In this document: one piece after another, positions 5,753-10,197 of the stretch
Position numbering within the stretch: the first letter of the stretch is position 1
Layout: each line of letters starts with the position of its first letter
Assembly: GCA_022508725.1 (NCBI GenBank)
Contig: JAFLUR010000060.1
Location: forward strand, 1 to 10,197
Direction of reading: 5' to 3'
Source: Oscillospiraceae bacterium
GTDB lineage: Bacteria; Bacillota; Clostridia; UBA1381
Length of the DNA stretch: 10,197 nt
Translations under genes and position numbers: made by a program
The notes under the pieces: model-generated
The model's database searches: none
What the model was told of the DNA's origin: nothing
The model's input: the letters and a program-made list of their open reading frames with translations, nothing else

Positions 5753-8700
5753 TTATTTTATTTCACTGTGGAATTCCTGTAACGGTTTAACGCCGGAATC
5801 ACCGTGCTGCATTGCCTTTATTCCGGCAATCGCCGCCTTGGCAGCCGCCATGGTTGTCATATATGGGATCCTTCCTTTTATAACGCCCTTTCTGATATAG
5901 CTGTCATCATCCGTACCCTTTTTATCCGTCGGGGTGTTGATGACCATGGATACCTCACCGTTTGTGATTATATCAAGCACGTTCGGTCTGCCCTCGCCGA
6001 GTCTCGCCACTGCGGTCGCCGGGATACCTTTTGAGTTGATATAGTCGCAGCTGCCTTTGGTTGCCACTATTTCAAAACCGCATTCATGGAAGCCTTTCGC
6101 TACCTCTGACAGCTCCGCCTTATCGCGGTCATTTACGCTGAGCAGTACTTTCCCGGACAACGGCAGACGCGTCTGTGTCGCCTCCTGTGCCTTTCCGAAC
6201 GCCTCGCCGAAATCGGCTGCCATACCGAGTACCTCGCCCGTTGAACGCATTTCGGGTCCCAAAATCGGGTCAACCTCTTGGAACATATTGAACGGGAATA
6301 CGGCTTCTTTTACGCCGTAATGCGGAATGTTCCGATCCTTCATATCGACTATCGGCGAAGGTCTGCCGGTAATCGGTGATGTTATAATATCCGTTGCAAG
6401 CGGCACCATTCTGATATCGCAAACCTTTGACACAAGCGGCACGGTTCTTGACGCGCGCGGATTTGCTTCAAGCACATAAACCTTGCCGTCCTCTATTGCA
6501 TACTGCATATTCATAAGACCGCGCACATTCATTTCCTTTGCTATGCGTCTTGTATATTCCTTGATAGTCTCAACATTTTCGGCCGGAATATTCATTGACG
6601 GCAATATACACGCCGAGTCGCCGGAATGTATTCCGGCAAGTTCTATATGTTCCATTACAGCAGGAACGAATACGTTCTCGCCGTCCGAAATAGCGTCCGC
6701 CTCACATTCTGTCGCATGATTTAAGAAGCGGTCGATAAGTATTGGTCTGTCCGGTGTGACTCCCACAGCCGCGTTCATATATACCGTCAGACTCTCGGCG
6801 TCATGTACTACCTCCATTCCGCGTCCGCCCAAAACATATGACGGACGAACCATTACCGGATAACCGATTTTTTCGGCAATTGCAAGCGCTTCTTCAACGT
6901 TTACCGCCATACCCGATTCCGGCATCGGAATATCAAGCTTATCCATCATTGCGCGGAACAGATCCCTGTCCTCCGCCAAATCTATCGTTTCCGGCGTGGT
7001 TCCCAATATATTCACGCCGTTTTTCTTTAATTCCGCCGCAAGATTAAGAGGCGTCTGACCTCCGAACTGCGCGATTACACCGATAGGTTTTTCCTTTTCA
7101 TGTATGCTTAAAACATCTTCAAGCGTAAGCGGCTCAAAATACAGTTTATCCGATGTATCATAATCCGTCGAAACCGTTTCGGGATTACAGTTTACAATAA
7201 TCGTTTCAAATCCGAGCTGTTTTAAAGCTTTTGCCGCATGAACGCAACAGTAATCAAACTCTATACCCTGTCCTATTCTGTTCGGACCGCCGCCCAAAAT
7301 CATGATTTTCGGCTTATCCGAAGCCTTGCTCTTGTCCTTCATGTTGTAGGAGGAGTAATAGTACGCCGCATCCTCTGTACCGCTTACATGAACACCTTCC
7401 CATGCCTCGGTAATACCGGCGGCAAGACGCGCGTTTCTGATTTCTTCCTCGCTTACACCAAGCAGACCGCTTATATATCTGTCTGCAAATCCGTCCTTCT
7501 TTGCCTTTTCAAGCACAGCAGCCGGCGGAACGCTTCCTTTATATGCCTTTAACGCTTCTTCTTCATCAACAAGCTCCTTCATCTGCTCAATGAAATAATG
7601 CTTGATTTTTGTAAGCTCCCACAATTCCTCGGCTGTAGCTCCCTTTCTGAGCGCTTCATACATTATAAACTGTCTTTCGCTTGACGGAGTTACAAGCATT
7701 TTAAGAAGCTCATCCTTTGTCTTTTCCGCGAAATCCTTTGCCCCGCCCAAGCCGTAGCGGCCTATTTCAAGGCTGCGGATCGCTTTTTGGAATGCTTCCT
7801 TATAAGTTTTGCCTATGCTCATTACCTCACCGACGGCGCGCATCTGTGTACCGAGCTTGTCCTGTGAACCTTTGAATTTTTCAAACGCCCAGCGCGCAAA
7901 CTTGATAACCACATAATCACCGTCGGGATAATACTTGTCGAGTGTGCCGTACTTGCCGCATTCGATATCGGGCAGATCAAGTCCCGCCGCCAGCATTGCC
8001 GAAACAAGTGCGATCGGAAAACCGGTAGCCTTTGACGCAAGCGCCGATGAACGTGATGTGCGCGGATTTATCTCAATCACGATAATACGTCCGTCCGCGG
8101 GATTTCGTGCGAACTGCACGTTTGTACCGCCTATTACCTCTATAGCCTCAACTATTTTATATGCCTGCCTTTGTAATTCCTTCTGTACATCCTCGGGTAT
8201 GGTAAGCATCGGAGCCGAACAGAACGAATCGCCTGTGTGAACGCCGAGCGGATCAATATTCTCTATAAAGCAGACCGTGATCATGTTATTCATGGAATCC
8301 CTTACAACCTCAAGCTCAAGCTCCTCCCAGCCCAAAACCGACTCCTCGACAAGAACCTGTCCCACAAGACTCGCCTGCAAACCTCTTTCACAGACAATTT
8401 TAAGTTCTTCCGTATTGTAAACAAGACCGCCGCCTGCACCGCCCATTGTATATGCCGGGCGCAGAACTACCGGATAGCCGAGCTTGTCCGCAATTTCAAG
8501 CGCTTCGTCAACCGAATAGGCAACTTCGCTTCGCGCCATTTCAATTCCGAGACCGGTCATTGTTTCCTTGAAAGCGATTCTGTCCTCACCGCGGTCGATG
8601 GCATCAACCTGAACGCCTATCACCTTTACACCGTATTTATCAAGCACGCCCAGATTTGCAAGCTCCGAGCAAAGGTTAAGACCCGATTGTCCGCCGAGAT

Positions 8701-8965
8701 TGGGCAGCAGACCGTCCGGGCGCTCTTTCTCGATGATCTGAGTAAGTCTTTCCACATTTAACGGCTCGATGTAAGTAACGTCCGCCGTTTCGGGATCGGT
8801 CATGATCGTAGCGGGATTCGAGTTTACGAGAACTATTTCATAGCCAAGCTTTTTAAGCGCTTTGCATGCCTGTGTGCCGGAATAGTCAAACTCGCACGCC
8901 TGTCCGATGATAATAGGTCCCGAACCTATTATCAGAACCTTGTGTATGTCATCTCTTTTTTTCAT
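5753..8965 (-). CDS. carB: Carbamoyl-phosphate synthase large subunit
   Basis: A 1070-residue protein, the normal full length of CarB, which with the CarA glutaminase makes carbamoyl phosphate from bicarbonate, ammonia and two ATP for pyrimidine and arginine synthesis. Two homologous halves are visible. The first opens with GSGPIIIGQACEFDYSG (14-30) and has the ATP-grasp GGAGGG loop at 175-180 and IEINPRTSR at 297-305. The second opens with GGGPNRIGQGIEFDYC (558-573), with GGRGMEVV at 713-720 and LEANPRASR at 832-840. A C-terminal MGS-like allosteric domain (about 938-1070) includes KGS and the INTPTDKKGTDDD segment. AAAGGA sits about 11 nt before the ATG. No carA or pyr gene flanks it, so its partner is encoded elsewhere. 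Both halves look intact. Confidence 0.98.
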   Translation of the reverse strand: MKKRDDIHKVLIIGSGPIIIGQACEFDYSGTQACKALKKLGYEIVLVNSNPATIMTDPETADVTYIEPLNVERLTQIIEKERPDGLLPNLGGQSGLNLCSELANLGVLDKYGVKVIGVQVDAIDRGEDRIAFKETMTGLGIEMARSEVAYSVDEALEIADKLGYPVVLRPAYTMGGAGGGLVYNTEELKIVCERGLQASLVGQVLVEESVLGWEELELEVVRDSMNNMITVCFIENIDPLGVHTGDSFCSAPMLTIPEDVQKELQRQAYKIVEAIEVIGGTNVQFARNPADGRIIVIEINPRTSRSSALASKATGFPIALVSAMLAAGLDLPDIECGKYGTLDKYYPDGDYVVIKFARWAFEKFKGSQDKLGTQMRAVGEVMSIGKTYKEAFQKAIRSLEIGRYGLGGAKDFAEKTKDELLKMLVTPSSERQFIMYEALRKGATAEELWELTKIKHYFIEQMKELVDEEEALKAYKGSVPPAAVLEKAKKDGFADRYISGLLGVSEEEIRNARLAAGITEAWEGVHVSGTEDAAYYYSSYNMKDKSKASDKPKIMILGGGPNRIGQGIEFDYCCVHAAKALKQLGFETIIVNCNPETVSTDYDTSDKLYFEPLTLEDVLSIHEKEKPIGVIAQFGGQTPLNLAAELKKNGVNILGTTPETIDLAEDRDLFRAMMDKLDIPMPESGMAVNVEEALAIAEKIGYPVMVRPSYVLGGRGMEVVHDAESLTVYMNAAVGVTPDRPILIDRFLNHATECEADAISDGENVFVPAVMEHIELAGIHSGDSACILPSMNIPAENVETIKEYTRRIAKEMNVRGLMNMQYAIEDGKVYVLEANPRASRTVPLVSKVCDIRMVPLATDIITSPITGRPSPIVDMKDRNIPHYGVKEAVFPFNMFQEVDPILGPEMRSTGEVLGMAADFGEAFGKAQEATQTRLPLSGKVLLSVNDRDKAELSEVAKGFHECGFEIVATKGSCDYINSKGIPATAVARLGEGRPNVLDIITNGEVSMVINTPTDKKGTDDDSYIRKGVIKGRIPYMTTMAAAKAAIAGIKAMQHGDSGVKPLQEFHSEIK

Positions 8966-9167
8966 AAATTATCATTTCCTTTCAGAGTTTTTTATGCTGT
9001 ATTGTTACCTTTTATTGCTTCCTTGTATGTTCTTTTTCCGGTAACCGTTTTACGGAACAATCGGAACGGGCTTCCTTATATTCAATTCTTGCTCACCTAA
9101 CAACGTCTCCGCCGATAAAGTGATATTTGACTGTATCGGCATACCCGTGCCTATTTTTGCTCACATC
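8966..9167 (-). ncRNA. Long structured 5' leader of carB, possible regulatory RNA
   Basis: The predicted carB transcript carries about 200 nt before the ATG. GCCGATA (minus 9140-9134) pairs with TATCGGC (minus 9117-9111), extended by AGT/ACT past one mismatch. The 8-mer GTGAGCAA occurs at the extreme 5' end (9164-9157) and again at 9096-9089, flanking the hairpin. ACGGG (9148-9144) could pair with CCCGT (9070-9066) to close it. I see no PyrR-type anti-antiterminator motif, no T-box sequence and no U-run terminator, so it matches no class I know. A 30-codon frame (9142-9050) lacks a ribosome site. The regulatory role is an inference. Confidence 0.4.
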
Positions 9168-9173
9168 ATCATA

Positions 9174-9202
9174 ATTATAGCACATTTTTTTGGGTTAGTC
9201 AA
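9174..9202 (-). promoter_or_regulatory. Sigma-A-type promoter for carB
   Basis: TTGACT (9197-9202), a 17-bp spacer and a perfect TATAAT (9174-9179) on the minus strand. It implies a transcription start near 9167, about 200 nt ahead of the carB ATG. Confidence 0.85.
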
Positions 9203-9514
9203 TGAAATGCCGGTATTATTGGCAATAAATATTTGAATTGTCAATGACGCGGAATACACCGGTTTGGGCAATCGGAAAATTCAAGAGCCGGTTGGCGGAA
9301 CAATAATACAAAATTTCAATCAAACAGCTGACAATAAGTGTCATAAAGAATAAATTAACGGATATTTTAATTCCGGTTATATGTGATGTTTTATGCGGTA
9401 TCGATACAATAGCCGGGATAGCGGAATACGGGAATCAAAGGAACCTGATGTTATTCGAAAAATTCGGTATGGATAAAATATCGTCCGAAGCTACGGTTTG
9501 CGGGACTTTTGAAC
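9203..9514. other. Gene-free stretch upstream of the carB promoter
   Basis: I find no convincing gene, RNA or mobile element in these 312 bases. Short open frames on either strand lack ribosome sites and resemble no family. The right part may be an older extension of repeat C, but copy B has no clear counterpart. Confidence 0.5.
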
Positions 9515-9758
9515 ATGGATATAACAAAAAAGCGGACAGGCGGACGCCGGGATTGGGAGAAGATTCACGCGCAGCTTGAGATGTTTTTTGTTGATAGATT
9601 GCCGTAATGCGGCAGCATAAACCGCCGGAGCAGGTCAAGGGTCTGCGCGGCAAAGCAGCTCCGGTGAACGCCCTTTTGACGTGCCTGATATGTCCGGTAG
9701 GTTATTCTATGGTATAGTTAAGGGTAGAAACAGGTCAAGCCGTATTTCTACCCTTGCA
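9515..9758 (+). repeat. Structured interspersed repeat, copy C
   Basis: This copy links the other two. Its middle (9634-9715) matches copy A: GTCAAGGGT, TGCGCGGCAAAGC and TGAACGCCC appear in order. Its flanks match copy B: GCTTGAGATGTTTTTT (around 9572-9587), GGCAGCATAA, and the terminal inverted repeat AAGGGTAGAAA/TTTCTACCCTT (9720-9730 with 9745-9755), here perfect, with the same 14-nt loop as copy B. A 30-codon frame MDITKKRTGGRR..QLEMFFVDRLP starts at about 9515 and lacks a ribosome site; copy B has a decayed counterpart, so it may be the relic of a coding end. Confidence 0.72.
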
Positions 9759-9800
9759 AAAATCGGTCGGGGAATATGTCCGCACTCCCTGACCGATTTT
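9759..9800. terminator. Hairpin terminator downstream of the DUF6514-like gene
   Basis: AAAATCGGTCGGGG (9759-9772) and CCCTGACCGATTTT (9787-9800) pair at 13 of 14 positions around a 14-nt loop. On the minus strand the stem is followed by ATTTTTG, about 55 nt beyond the stop of the DUF6514-like gene, so it is a plausible terminator for it. Confidence 0.65.
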
Positions 9801-9854
9801 CCGGTTATTCTGTTGATTTTTAAGAGCAGAGCTGTTTATACGGATTTTCCGCAA

Positions 9855-10073
9855 TTACAGAGAGTATGATATAATCATATCTTCTATTACATCGTTCATA
9901 TGCAGCACGCTGACATCATTTTTGTTCATACACCCGGTTATATTGTCTATAACCTCGTCATTGCTGCTTATATCGCTTATTGTATAAGCCTCATCTTCTG
10001 TTTTTATGCCGTATGTAACATATTCTCCTATTTCCTCGCAAAAGCGATGTTCTTTAAAACTTTGATAAATCAT
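9855..10073 (-). CDS. DUF6514-like small protein of unknown function
   Basis: A 72-residue acidic soluble protein without signal or membrane segment. EYVTYGIKTEDE, then YTISDISSNDEVIDNITGCMN, VSVLHMNDVIEDMI fits the DUF6514 layout as I know it (YGI....I.DIS.d...v..l...n...l...Hl.dviEDf). The family is common in Clostridia and has no established function. Two ATGs are six bases apart. GAGGGG (10080-10085) abuts the first and is 6 nt from the second, so the inner start at 10073 is chosen. It has its own promoter and hairpin terminator, hence a single-gene unit. The family call is moderate and based on remembered motifs. Confidence 0.66.
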   Translation of the reverse strand: MIYQSFKEHRFCEEIGEYVTYGIKTEDEAYTISDISSNDEVIDNITGCMNKNDVSVLHMNDVIEDMIISYSL

Positions 10074-10079
10074 GTACAT

Positions 10080-10085
10080 CCCCTC
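10080..10085 (-). promoter_or_regulatory. Ribosome binding site deciding the DUF6514-like start
   Basis: GAGGGG on the minus strand directly touches the outer ATG (10079) but lies 6 nt from the inner ATG (10073), so the inner one is favoured. Confidence 0.7.
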
Positions 10086-10142
10086 ATTTTTTTAAATTTT
10101 TTATTTTTTTGAATTTTTATATATTTAATAGTATTTATTAGA

Positions 10143-10171
10143 ATAATAACATATTTTTCTATTTGTGTCAA
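10143..10171 (-). promoter_or_regulatory. Sigma-A-type promoter for the DUF6514-like gene
   Basis: A perfect TTGACA (10166-10171), a 17-bp spacer and TATTAT (10143-10148) on the minus strand, followed by a very AT-rich leader of about 60 nt. Confidence 0.82.
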
Positions 10172-10197
10172 CAAAAAAAATAAATATTTAATAATAA

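Noticed and set aside
8237..8761. Rightward 174-codon open frame inside carB
   Set aside because: Antisense shadow of a highly conserved gene.
8966..9167. PyrR attenuator, T-box or other known riboswitch upstream of carB
   Set aside because: The diagnostic conserved sequences I know for these classes are absent and there is no U-run terminator in the leader; it is kept only as an unclassified candidate.
9435..9653. Leftward 72-codon open frame partly shared with one in repeat copy B (2157-2339)
   Set aside because: The similarity between the two translations follows from the DNA repeat; neither has a ribosome site and both are Cys/Pro/Ser-rich shadows.
1..10197. CRISPR array, tRNA or rRNA genes, phage or plasmid genes
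   Set aside because: No regularly spaced direct repeats, no tRNA cloverleaf with a CCA-type end, no rRNA signature and no phage or replication proteins are visible.

Overview
The window looks like a chromosomal segment of a low-to-moderate GC Gram-positive bacterium, most likely a member of the Clostridia. The reasons are AGGAGG-type ribosome sites, canonical sigma-A promoters with 17-bp spacers, GTG and TTG starts, a YabE-type G5/3D cell-wall protein, a YjfB-type small protein, a DUF6514-type small protein and a stand-alone carB. No species call is possible from the sequence alone. Almost every gene reads leftward (- strand). The one convincing rightward gene is the small YjfB-like gene.

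Layout. Positions 1-600 are a graveyard of mobile-element genes. A broken IS256-family transposase (internal deletion with frameshift, running off the left edge) abuts the C-terminal half of an Rpn/PDDEXK-type nuclease-transposase gene with an in-frame amber codon. Positions 630-745 carry a structured repeat (copy A). Next come an orphan SUKH (SMI1/KNR4-like) gene at 923-1441 and a NimA-like flavoprotein gene at 1558-2085, the latter with a perfect-looking promoter. Positions 2216-2460 hold repeat copy B. At 2572-3654 is a YabE-like wall hydrolase gene with a GTG start and strong promoter. After an AT-rich gap comes the YjfB-like gene (4160-4363, + strand). It converges on a two-domain lipoprotein gene (4606-5505), and the two share a very long hairpin terminator. 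The largest gene, carB (5753-8965), has a strong terminator and a promoter about 200 nt upstream that creates a long structured leader. Repeat copy C (9515-9758) and a terminator hairpin then precede a DUF6514-like gene (9855-10073) with its own promoter at the right edge.

How they work together. These are mostly independent single-gene transcription units, not a pathway cluster. carB makes carbamoyl phosphate for pyrimidine and arginine synthesis, but carA and other pyr genes are not in view. The YabE-like and lipoprotein genes act at the envelope. The SUKH and NimA-like genes sit between repeat copies A and B and could share the promoter at 2118-2146.

I do not see a complete novel system. 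The items most worth follow-up are the three-copy structured repeat family, the long carB leader with paired GUGAGCAA boxes around a stem-loop, the long bidirectional hairpin at 4464-4546, and the uncharacterised lipoprotein with an internal duplication.
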